Source: Phorcus lineatus
Lineage: Eukaryota; Mollusca; Gastropoda; Trochida; Trochidae
Assembly: GCA_921293015.1 (NCBI GenBank)
Contig: OV121088.1
Span: forward strand, 6,695,882 to 6,759,881
Reading direction: 5' to 3'
Length of the DNA stretch: 64,000 nt
Part shown: positions 26,365-37,063 of the stretch, one piece after another
How positions within the stretch are numbered: position 1 is the first letter of the stretch
How the letters are laid out: every line of letters starts with the position of its first letter
The notes under the pieces: model-generated
What the model was told of the DNA's origin: nothing
What the model saw: only the letters and a program-made list of their open reading frames with translations
Database searches by the model: none
Translations under genes and position numbers: made by a program

Positions 26365-26507
26365 GGAGATTAACATATTGTGTTTGGAAATCAGAGGCAT
26401 ATAACGGAATTATAATTGCTCGCTACGCGTTCGGCTTTAAATTAAATTTAGAGCTATTATAATTCCGTTATTTGCCTCTGATTTCCAAACACAGTATGTT
26501 TATCTCC
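26365..26507. mobile_element. 143-bp near-perfect foldback element
   Basis: The arms are inverted copies, from GGAGATTAACATA at 26365 to TATGTTTATCTCC ending 26507. They share TTTGGAAATCAGAGGCA and ATAACGGAATTATAAT. The loop contains GCTCGCTACGCGTTCGGC. Its length nearly equals that of the element at 7601-7742 and both loops begin GCTCGC/TCGCC, but the arm sequences differ. Confidence 0.75.
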
Positions 26508-26639
26508 TAATTGTCAATTACGTCATGCTGAACAATGTTATTGTTCCACAAAATATCAACAAAAAGGTAACTTGGTCGTTCACAAGAAGTATAGACATCA
26601 CCGTGATCACTGTTGAATTTTTTTTACAAAATAAACAAC

Positions 26640-27420
26640 TGACTACGGTGGCCCTTAACGATTATTTTCTCTTAATTCTTATGAGAATCAAACGATCTTT
26701 CAACATTTCAATTTCAACATCAAAATTGATCTTACAAAAAAACACAAACTATTTTTCAAAGTCAATATCTAAAAAATATCAGTATTTCTCAGAATCAACA
26801 TACCCCTTAAAAGTCAACATTTAAAAATCATAAATTTCAAATGGAATATGGAATCTTTCTTTACAAACTTGAAAATTTGAACATTGAAGTTAACGAATTA
26901 CTACTGCATATTTGCGTAAGATGTAACTATGCAAAATAGTTTGTATGAAAAAACTTATATCGATCCGAGGAGAATTGATCCGAATCGATCAAATAACGCG
27001 AAACACATTTCAAATGTAGATTTATTCAAACATGACGGCAATAAAAAGGAACATTTGGCTGCACATAAAACACTTAGTTACCAAAGTCTATGAAACTGAA
27101 AAAAAAATTAATAGCACGCTTTCATCATCCTCCTTGACTGTAATATGGCTTATATCTCAGATTTCTAGATCAAGAGATTACCAAAAATGAAAGTACAATC
27201 GTTCAATTCCATTGTCATTTCTTAGGGGTATAAAGGAGGACACCTTTCCTGGATGAAATCCTTTATTTTGTTTAGGTGACATTAAATAACTGATTTCAAT
27301 GTCATTGACGGGTAAGTCATATGTGAGAAACATCTTGGACGAAATATAATCAGAAGCTCTTTTGACGATATACTGGAGATGATTTGATATTGGAATAGAT
27401 AGCGATGATGTACATATATT
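26640..27420. repeat. Segmental duplication block, 3' flank of the lectin relic
   Basis: This block is paralogous to about 32770-33315, the 3' flank of lectin gene A. Shared stretches include the GATAAAATCCTTTATT-like segment and TGATTTCAATGTCATTG, with indels throughout. It shows that the relic exon at 27.9 kb and gene A came from one duplicated unit. Confidence 0.65.
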
Positions 27421-27941
27421 TCTCTAGATCACGTTTCACAAAGCCATATGAAATCGTAAGTCACTAAGGTTATCTTAGTATGTTGTTAATAAATGGAAGT
27501 TCAGTAAGTAAAGGTAAAGGTAGCTTTGAACAAAAGGGCCTTGGATTCGGTACGCCAAACGACTCATACAAATGATTTCATGTATTTTTTTGTATTCTAA
27601 ATGATTTTGTATGTCCACAGATGCCGACCAAGTATGTTTAAATGAAGTCAATAATACTGAAAGAGATAAAGAATTCTAAAAGTCCTGTGAACAATTAAAT
27701 TTTAAAGAGGTCTGGGAATTTTGTCATATTTGTAATCAAGTTCCAGAGAATAACTATGAAAGTGCACAAAAGCAAAATGTTTACAAGGTCTGAATGAAAA
27801 TATTCCAAAAAAAGTGATTGGAACTATTATTGGCAATAGTGTATTGGAAACAACCTTGGTACGTGTTTGACTGCGTGGCACTACTTCTGGATTACTAAAG
27901 CTGTTCATGACGAAATATTAATTTATCGATTTAGGTTGTTT

Positions 27942-28096
27942 TTATGGGAGAGAAACGAACGACCACTCCTGGTCATCAAGCAGCATATCCTTGCATCGGC
28001 TAAGACAGTCTAGCAAGGAATTGGATGCAATCACATCTTTGGTTGAGGTATGTAGCAACTGGCCGCCATAGATGGTCAAAGTGTTGGGTTCGCATT
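27942..28096 (-). pseudogene. Relic last exon (PAN domain) of a third lectin/PAN gene
   Basis: After an acceptor-like TTTGAG, the frame opens with ECEPNTLTIYGG, continues through TSTKDVIASNSLLDC and jumps to DMLLDDQEWSFVSLP and a stop. It is collinear with the last exons of genes A and B but lacks 78 nt (26 codons) in the middle, removing two conserved Cys. The frame is kept. The 3' flank also matches gene A (CTGTTCATGAC near the stop). No lectin-domain exons were found upstream. It is probably a dead copy left by deletion. Confidence 0.75.
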
Positions 28097-29279
28097 CTCA
28101 AATTTTTCAAATAATTGAAGCATAAAGGTGACTAACCAAATTCCGTATATATGATACATGTACATTTACGAACACTTTCTTATAAAAGTTTTAACAAGGG
28201 TCTGCAAGTGATATGTCCCTCCCACACCCCCTCACCCCCCCCCCCCCCCCCCCCGAAGGGCAATCAAAATGCCGTCAAAGACACTAAAGATGACTGATGT
28301 CAGTACTATATTTTAGTGTAGGCTGTCACCAATTTGAAATCTTATAATGGAGCGGTTTATGGGGAAGTGGTCAAAATGGTGTGATGACCTTGAAAATAAG
28401 GTTAAAGTGCCTCGTTTCTGTGTGCTGTCGCCACATTGGAGACAAAGGGTGCAATAGTTCATGAGATATCTTTTTAAAAGTACTTTGGTAACCTTGAAAA
28501 TAATCTGAACGTCACCAAAAATGATTGGTGTCTGCGTAATCCCCTACTGAAGGGGTACACGCGTACAAGCGTATACGGACGAGCACTGCTGATTACAATT
28601 TCCGCTTTGGGGAGTGACAAATAAACAATGTCTTCTAATTTAGAAGTCCTGACTTCTGATAAAGAAGCTAAAAAGTTTCATTAATAGTTTCTGTTATATG
28701 ATTTTAAATCATTGAAACAAATCTGTATATATTTCCGCCATTGCATATTTTGTCAAAACGGTAAAGCATTAGTTTTATGAATAGTAACCATTATATCAAA
28801 CTTACTGTTATGATGTGATAGAGGGTTCGCTGGCACATTACAACAATGAAATGAATAGTATCGTATACAACAGAAGCTTTTTTTAAAATTCTAACATTAG
28901 TTGTATCAATGCGGTTGAAATGAATATAAAGCATTTCAATGTGGTGTACCAACCAACCCTTGCTGCTAGCCTGCTCAACCCAGCAGTTTTAAAAAGAAAA
29001 CACTGTCCAAAGCTTTCGAAGACCAAACCAGAGAAGTGATTTCATCGTGTTTTTCTTGCTTCGGTATTAGTGTAGTGACATTTATTTCAAAGTTGAAGTT
29101 TATTTCTTTTGACAATAGCTAGACAAAAGGTTATCCCCTTTTCTTACATACATTCCATACTTGGAAACAAGAGTGAACACATCATGACACGGTAATTGTA
29201 ATTTAAATGGCGAAAAATTAGAAACTATATTATTTGATTGCAATTGCAATTGATGCATTAATAAAGTTTGATAACCTTG
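28097..29279. other. Non-coding stretch with a C20 homopolymer
   Basis: A run of 20 C lies at 28235-28254. Nothing else is recognisable; the lectin-domain exons expected here are missing. Confidence 0.4.
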
Positions 29280-29949
29280 ATAACAAGATCGACTTCAGAG
29301 AGTTGAATGAGTCGTTTGCTCTTGGACATCTACAATGCTGATCCCAATGTCTTTTATGCCCATTTGGTTACAGGAAAATATGGTTTGCGTTACCTGTCAA
29401 CATTGAAGCAGGTGGCGTATCCAACGTCCAGCCACAATGTCGATCATATAATCTCTAGTGTCCACCATATTTCATAGACTATCGACATCACCCCTTCACC
29501 ATGGAGATGGCGATGCTGACACCTGTACGATCACAGGAGCACATGGATCATGTTCTGTTATTTGCTTTAAGGTCAGTTGTAGTCGTCATATCAGATTACT
29601 ACCTCTTGACGTCCAAGATGGAGATGAAGAACAAGAGACTGATATTGTGGAATCTCTACCTTCATAGTCTTGATCACGACTGTAGAGACGGAGTTGATAT
29701 TTTGACTATCATGACACTCTTGGATTATCATTCAGGAGGCTGTGATTTAATTACAGAGACGTTTTGTGATTCCAGAGACTGATATGATTCCAGAGACTAT
29801 GATATGAATCACGAGACTGTGATTTGATTTACTAAACTGTGATATGGTTCATTAGACTGATCTGAACAACATAGATATTCATTATGATTAACACTCATAT
29901 ATCTGCAGAAAGTTCTGATACCATAACTTTCTTTCTTTAAATGGGGGCG
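29280..29949 (+). mobile_element. Probable internal 3' end of a truncated LTR retrotransposon
   Basis: This sequence directly precedes an LTR and ends in a polypurine-like tract (AAATGGGGGCG at 29939-29949), as expected for the 3' internal region. The two overlapping open frames (29458-29667 and 29501-29782) are not recognisable as pol or env. A degenerate tandem of about 17 bp (AGACTGTGATATGATTC type) occupies 29700-29865. No upstream LTR was found in the window. Confidence 0.4.
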
Positions 29950-30473
29950 TGTTATGATAACATGTATTATTCATATATTTTATACATATGTCACAAATAC
30001 CAAAAATAACAAGTTTGTATGTTTTATCAGCTGAAAGCTTATTACCTATTTGTTAGCACATCCAGCTTGTTGTCTAATCAGCTATGGTTTTGATTTTTAT
30101 TAGTAGTTTATCGCTTCAACACTCAAGCTGCAAGCTCCAATTACTTCCATAGCTAAACATTTAACATTTAGTATAAAACCTCTGTAATTTATCATTTCTG
30201 GGGGAATTCGTTTTGGACCTTACCTTACCCTTTGGATAACTGAATTTGGATATTTGTGCATTTATTCTGAAATTGGATTTATTTGTGCTAACTTCAAGGA
30301 ACTATGTGACTCGGAACAATAAGTTACAATGTCTGATATTGCTTGGTCATTATTGATGTCAAACTGCAATATTATACAAATTTTTTCTTATATTAAACCT
30401 GGTATTATTTACTGCTGGTCTTTTCTTTGTTAATGAGCTGGTTTAATTCTACCATCTAAACCCACTCGTAACA
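29950..30473 (+). mobile_element. LTR of a Gypsy/BEL-like retrotransposon, 524 bp
   Basis: It starts TGTTATGATAACATG and ends CCACTCGTAACA, so the termini are TG...CA with inverted TGTTA/TAACA ends. A TATA-like AGTATAAAACC lies at 30170-30180 and a polypurine-like tract precedes the 5' edge. Only one copy is present, so this is the 3' LTR of a truncated element. Confidence 0.6.
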
Positions 30474-30508
30474 TTACACATTAAAACTACCTGGATCAGC
30501 AGCGATCA

Positions 30509-30556
30509 GAACTTGGACAGTTCGAGTCTGGCAATAGTTAAGCCTTGCGTAAGAAG
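30509..30556. repeat. Half-copy of the compound palindromic element
   Basis: GAACTTGGACAGTTCGAGTC followed by TGGCAATAGTTAAGCCTTGC matches the right half of the element at 14399-14524, including the downstream GAAGATG. Confidence 0.6.
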
Positions 30557-30560
30557 ATGG

Positions 30561-32001
30561 GTGAGAATATGATAACAAACTCTCTAAAGCTGAGAAAAAC
30601 TCGGTTTGTAACTAATTAGCATACACTATCCTGCTGTTTTTAGTATAAAAACATCAGACATTTACGTTGAACAGTTTTCAATGTATGAAGTAATAACCTT
30701 ATCTACTATTCACATAAAAAATCAAAAGAATGGTGTTAATAACGTGTTTATTTTCTGCCTTTTCAACCGAACAGCTAAATGATTGAGCAGAGGCACCTAA
30801 TAGTTATGCCACATCTTTATAGTTGACTTTTGGACTGTATTTGTAGATGCACATACTTTATTAAAACTCTACACTTAGTTATCTCAATCTCTCAAGCAGT
30901 TACAGACAAATGAAGTACTAGTGTATGCATTACTTGCTTTTCGTGTCATTTACGATTTATTGGAATGCTCTTCATGAATGTACAAGATGATTGATCATCA
31001 GTCATATGTTCATATTCAGGTAACGATGTTTTGTACACCCTCGAAAGTGTAGTGTTTTGGCCTTACGCCTATTTACCACAAAATTGATTCAGCACAACAT
31101 AGCTATTTGATTTCAGGCTTCAGAGCAGGATGAAGTTCTGTAAACTATATAGCACTTGAAAAAATTTTGAACGACACAAATGAAGCTTTAATTAGATCCA
31201 GTTTTCTCATTCCTAGTGAAAAAGTGATATAACCAAAGAAACAGGGGTATAACCATTCCCTTGGTTTAGTGTTAATTATTTAACCAATGTGAACAACATT
31301 CTGTTTCCTGTTTGTACACACCATATTCTCGAATATAAACTTGTTAGCATAGAGCCTCGTTTGACCCTCATTTGAATGATAACTGCTACATGTTTGTTTT
31401 TTCAAAATGACACTTCATCTATCTCCACCCCTCCCCTGGCCAACTTTTTAAATTATATTTCGCTCATAAATCTTAACTATGGCATGCATATTTTCCCCTT
31501 TTATTTATGTATATAATACCGATTTTACTGTAAAATATGATTCTATTAAGTCATATTTTTAGTTGAATTCTACCTTTTCCCCTTCAATGGTCATCTGGAT
31601 TTTGAAAGGTAACATCCATGTTCCTGCCAATACTTAGATGAACGTTACTGTAGTACACTTTCGCAAAATGCAGTTATTATGTTGTTCCCTATAAATCCCC
31701 CATTAAAATATGAACTCCTATACAGTCATAAAACTTAGCATGTTAGTTTATCATTCAAGCAAATAATCTCATTAACACTTCACAATCAGAATCATTTCCT
31801 ACGCTACTCTTTTCAGATCTCGAATAACCAAGCTATGTACTAATAAACCTTATTTGTTGCTTATTTAATCTCTTGACAACAAGGCCGTTTCTCATGACAG
31901 CATTAAATCCTTGATAGGCTCTAAACTGTCACTATCTTTAATTTGTAGTTGATAACCTGACACAATGGTGATTCAAGATCCAAATTAGGAACATTGCGAT
32001 A
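30561..32001. repeat. Segmental duplication block, paralogous to 42769-44283
   Basis: About 1.44 kb aligns over its whole length with 42769-44283, both starting GTGAGAATATGAT. Shared landmarks are CTCTCTAAAGCTGAGAAAA, ATCAGACATTTACGTT, TGCTTTTCGTGTCATTTACG and GATAACCTGAC. No coding sequence is visible. In both units the block lies upstream, on the promoter side, of a - strand lectin copy. Confidence 0.85.
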
Positions 32002-34654
32002 AATTCAGTACATATTCAATATAAGGAAGGGTGTTTTTGCCATGACATATACATATACTTGTGCTTGCTAAAAAAAGAGCTTGCTTCAGTTTACTCAATG
32101 AGTAAAAGTTGATTACACAACAAATATGTCTACATTGCCCTTTCAAATGTACATTCTTCTGGACAAAAGCAAATGTAATTAAATAATGACAATGTCCTAT
32201 TCATGCACTGACAACTTTGTACATCGTGTTGACCAAGTGTTATTAATCTATATTATTTGACTATAGTGAATTACAAACGTTAACTAATGTTGCCTTTTGA
32301 ATCTGAAACGTGCCGAAAAGGGTAGAGTTAATAATAGCAATAAGTAGTCAACCATACAATGTATTGTTGTAAGCATTTTGTCCCACGGGCACACTGTCGT
32401 ATTGTACGCAGAGACAACTCTTATAGTTTTGTTGCACACTTGAATCAAGCACTTTTGCTCTTTATACCTTTGTTAATGAAAATATTTGATTATAGAGTGA
32501 GTATATAGTGTATAACTGCAGATGATCATAATTTTCAATGAAAGTCAAACACAAAGAAACGGCGAATTATTAGTTATTACTGATTCATGACTTCAAAGAA
32601 CGATGCACGGTAATTGGAGGTAAAATAAATCTAACCAGCCAGCTAAGGATAATGTCAACGAATCATGAATAATCGAACTCACAATAAGCACCTGGGGTAA
32701 TTATATATTCAAACATCTATCTGAGTCTATCACTTTACGACTTGAGATAGTTGTCTGTTAATTTTTTTAGTCCGTTATAACGAATAGTATTTCAGAATTC
32801 TTATGAAAATGAAACAATCTTTCAAATTTGACAATTCAACAAACTCGTTAATTCTTAATGTCAACATTTCATAAACGTCAAAATTAGTCTTTTACAATTA
32901 AAACACAAATTTTTCGATATACATTTAAGGGATCGAACAAGATACATATTGCTTTTGAGAAGTGATATGGAACAACAAAATACCGAAGTCTATGTAACAG
33001 AAACGGAATTATGATGATTGCACCCATGTATGAACTTACATATGCGACTGCAGTACTTCTCACATTTCAGGATCAATGATTGAAGAATGAAGCGACCATT
33101 CCTATGTTGATTTTATTGACATTTCGATTGAAAGAGAGGACATCTTTTGTGGATAAAATCCTTTATTCTGTGTAGGTGATATTAAGACAATAATTTCAAT
33201 GTCGTTGTCGAGCAGGTGTTATGTGAGCCACATCATGGTCTTAATAACAAACAAACTGTTTTGACAATATAATAAAGATCATTTGATTATGAAATAGATA
33301 GTGACTACGGAAAGACCATGTATTATGTTTAATAAAAACGTTGATTGGCAAGAGTTCAGTGTCAGTGACGTACATTGTACATGTATAGTTATAGCTTGAA
33401 AAAAGTATTTTGTAAACATGAAGTATAATAAACACATCGTATTACTAAAGTAGACAAACATAATCAAACATAGCATTTGAATATATTATAATTTTAAATA
33501 TACGATCACATAAGCAGATGCCAAACTTAAAAACATAGTAAAACATATGCTTGCGAGGTGGTCTGCGAGAGCAGATATGTCCCATTCTTTTATAATATTT
33601 GGATTATGCAAGTATTGAAAGGTAACCCCAAATTGAACGTTAATATGACTGTTACTGTAAGCTATTCATAGGGCATTAAACACATGGGTATTCTCCAAAG
33701 TGGGGCGACCCTCCTTCAGTATTTCTTAAAATGTTGAATAATCATAACTTGCTCCATACCGAATTTGCCTTTTGATGATTCTTTTTTTCTAAAGTATGAA
33801 TATGGGTTATCTATGACATACTTTGCCGTGTAATGTTTGTCAACCCCTTAAGATAACACTTCTAAAATTTTGAAATAGGTGGTCATTAAGTTTGTCACTA
33901 CATTTGGAAGCTTAACATTCTTCAAGTGAAATGTAAGATATATAAGGAGAAGAGGGCAGACTTTTACTCAGTTGATACAATGCACCTTGGTTGATGAAGC
34001 CATTTCTTTGGATATTTAATAACCTACAAACCTGTGACATTCTGCAAACATGAAAGACGATAAGAACCAAAATACAGATACCTATGTTAATGTACAGCTG
34101 CTGAATAAAGGTTTGTTTTACTGTTTAAGATTTCCTTTGTAAAATCATCATTTCACAGTAAAATAGTTTATTGTCAAAACGTGGAGATCATTTTGTGAAT
34201 GTTTGTGAATTTCTACACTACGTATAAAAAATACAGATATTAGGAATGCCAGGAAAAAAATTGACTTTCCCAAAAAAGGGCATGGGGTCAAAATTAGAAA
34301 ATTGAGATTTTTTTGGTAGTAAAATAGCATTTAAATATTTGCGAATTCTTTTTTGTGAAAATAGAAAACATAATTTACGAAGGTAAATCAGGAAGTGCGA
34401 AGGATAAGTATGATTTAACAATCAACTACTTCCGAATTATCTATAAAGCTGGAGAAAACTCTTTCTGAAGGTAGTGGGAAAACAGTGCAACAATCCATAG
34501 AGTAGTTTTCTAAATGTCACATCACATGGTGCATAGAAACTTGAAAAATGAATGATATAGCTGGGACCCTGAAACCAAAACCCAAAGCAAACAGTGGAAG
34601 CATGCCAATTCCCACCCCCAAAGACGTTCAAGCATCTGCATGAAAGATTTTTGC
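32002..34654. other. Downstream flank of lectin gene A
   Basis: Non-coding. The part at about 32770-33315 is paralogous to 26640-27420. No other feature was seen. Confidence 0.45.
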
Positions 34655-35003
34655 CTCAGATTTTTCAGATAACGCTGGGTATTATCGTGATAAATTACTT
34701 AAAGAAGGTCCAAACTATTAAAGGGCATTTTACGCTAATGAATTGAAGCAATGAAAGGCAGCCATCACGGCCAAGCTGCGAGGGAAGTTAAGTGCATGAG
34801 TGCTGCTCCTTCAGTTACTGTCACTACCGCGACTGAATGTGGCTTTGAAATTCTTCAAATCCTACTCCCCAGATTTGGCACCATCAGATTTCTTCCTCTT
34901 CCCCTATCTGAAGAATAATTTACAAAAACATGTTTTTGCTTATAACAAGAGTCTTATTGCTACCGTGGAGAGATTGTTTGAGACCCAAGACGCGTTCTAC
35001 TAG
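34655..35003 (+). mobile_element. mariner transposase relic
   Basis: The fragment reads, across shifting frames with stops, IIVINYLKKVQTIKG, YANELKQ, AKLRGKLSA and VLLLQ. It ends in the mariner signature SYSPDLAPSDFFLFPYLK, whose D is the third acidic residue of the DD34D site. The HDNA/QDNA region is deleted or scrambled. It is inactive. It sits in the 3' flank of gene A and has no counterpart in the paralogous flank at 27 kb, so it probably inserted after that duplication. Confidence 0.85.
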
Positions 35004-35498
35004 AGTGGCAAAATGAAGCTGGAACAACGCTTGTCTAAATGTATTATTGTCATGTATATTTCAAGAGGAGTTGTGTGGTTCTTTGCAAGGATCAACTCAT
35101 GTAAATGATTTGACTTTGAATAGTTTCACATTACCTTTGATGTTGATCAGGCATAACCAGATGTCAAAAGTATCGAAATTGCACAACATTCAGTATGAAA
35201 GTGCAAACAAAACACTGACCGCTTGTAATTGTTGATTGGTGAGCATGCTTGTCTTAAATATAATATATATATATATTATTTACATAATACAGTCAAAAGC
35301 TTTGCATGAATTTCATGAAAATATTCATATAAACATGAACTGGTATAGACATGAGTGTTTCTAAAATCATTAATATGTTTCTAGCAAAAGGGACATGAAA
35401 ACTGTTAATAATTTGATATGTGTATGATTACTTAGCACGGCCAGTGGACTACTATAGCTGTTCATGACAAAAGATAAAGTTAGTCATTCGGGCTGTTT

Positions 35499-36978
35499 TT
35501 AAGGCAAGGACACGAATCTCCACTCCTGGTCATCAAGCAGCGTATCGTTGTTTGACCTGGCCAGGATCATCTCACAGCTCTGTGTTACGCTGTTGTAGTT
35601 GATGCCTTTGCAGTCCACGTTGAAGAAGCATATTTTAAAACAGCCAGGCAAGGAACTGGATGCAACCACGTCTTTGGCTGACGTCTGAAGCACTTTTCCT
35701 CCATAGATGGTCCAAGTGTTGGGTTCACATTCTGCAATTAATCAAAATATGAAACATAATGGACCAAATAAGAAAACCTCACACAAAAGACGTGCTGTAA
35801 CCATGTGATACAATGAAATAAGATTTATAGTATCTCCTACCACAGTGGCTTTTCATTTTGCATTAAACATCTTGTTAATGTTCAGGAAATACATTTGAAC
35901 TGGCAAATCTCATTTGGAAGTGCATTAATGTGATATAACAATCAATTTTAACTGCAATCATTGCAAAAGTGGGATTCGAGCACCGACAAGTTAACACTTT
36001 CCTACTCTGTCAAAAACGAAACAACAGAATCATTTATGTCATGTCATCATTTTATGGTGTTTATTTTAATTTACAGTTGACGTCTATTCCGTTTGTTAAC
36101 AGCTTAGCAAAATTTTAATCACCTTCACTCAAATACTGCTATGGAAAATAGTTTACTAATCGATACATCTATAAAATCTCAAAATTGTGTGGAGGACTCA
36201 TTGGTAATATTCTGTGGTAAATATAAGCTAAGCGAGGAAATATGAGCGTACGTGGTAGTCGGTGAGAGATTAAATGTTCTTCGTTTTTAAGAAATATATA
36301 TTACCACACATATGTTATGACAGATATCACGTCTTAGGTTCAATGGTTTGACATCACTTGTAGATTCAACGTAACGTTATTGAAATATTGTTTTTTCTCC
36401 ATCACTTTGAAAACATAATAGTTATTTGCATTCATTACGTAAAATGGATTTTTGTATGCTAACATTCATGAATCAAACGCTACGTACGTTTCTCAGCAAT
36501 TGCCGATCCTCTGATTTCAACTTCACAAAGAAACATTGGAATTTTAGTAGATCTTGGTATTTTCCGAATCCTGACATAACGTCCAGTGACTTGGCCATCA
36601 CATGTCATAGTGTCCACAAAAGGGAATGTTCCGTTGTAGAAGAGACACTGTTTCGGTTTGATGAAGTTCCAAGTCAGAGGATTCACCAGGAACATCTCGA
36701 TGTAGAAGTTGTAAAAGTTCTTCTCTGAATGGAAGAGTGATGGTTGTTTTATATCAATGATTTGCAATTAGGTACACATAGAAAAACTGAATTCCTGCAT
36801 TCACGACTACATCCACTCAATTAAAAAATCCTCATAATCATGTATCCATCTATTTGTAATGTTTCAGTTATCCTGACTTTTCAAAGCCATCATATAAAGT
36901 GCAAATAAACCTAGGTCAGATTTGTATACTTTATCATTTTCTATCATTAATGTTATTCATAGTAGCAGTAGAAGTAGC

Positions 36979-37063
<85 letters not shown>

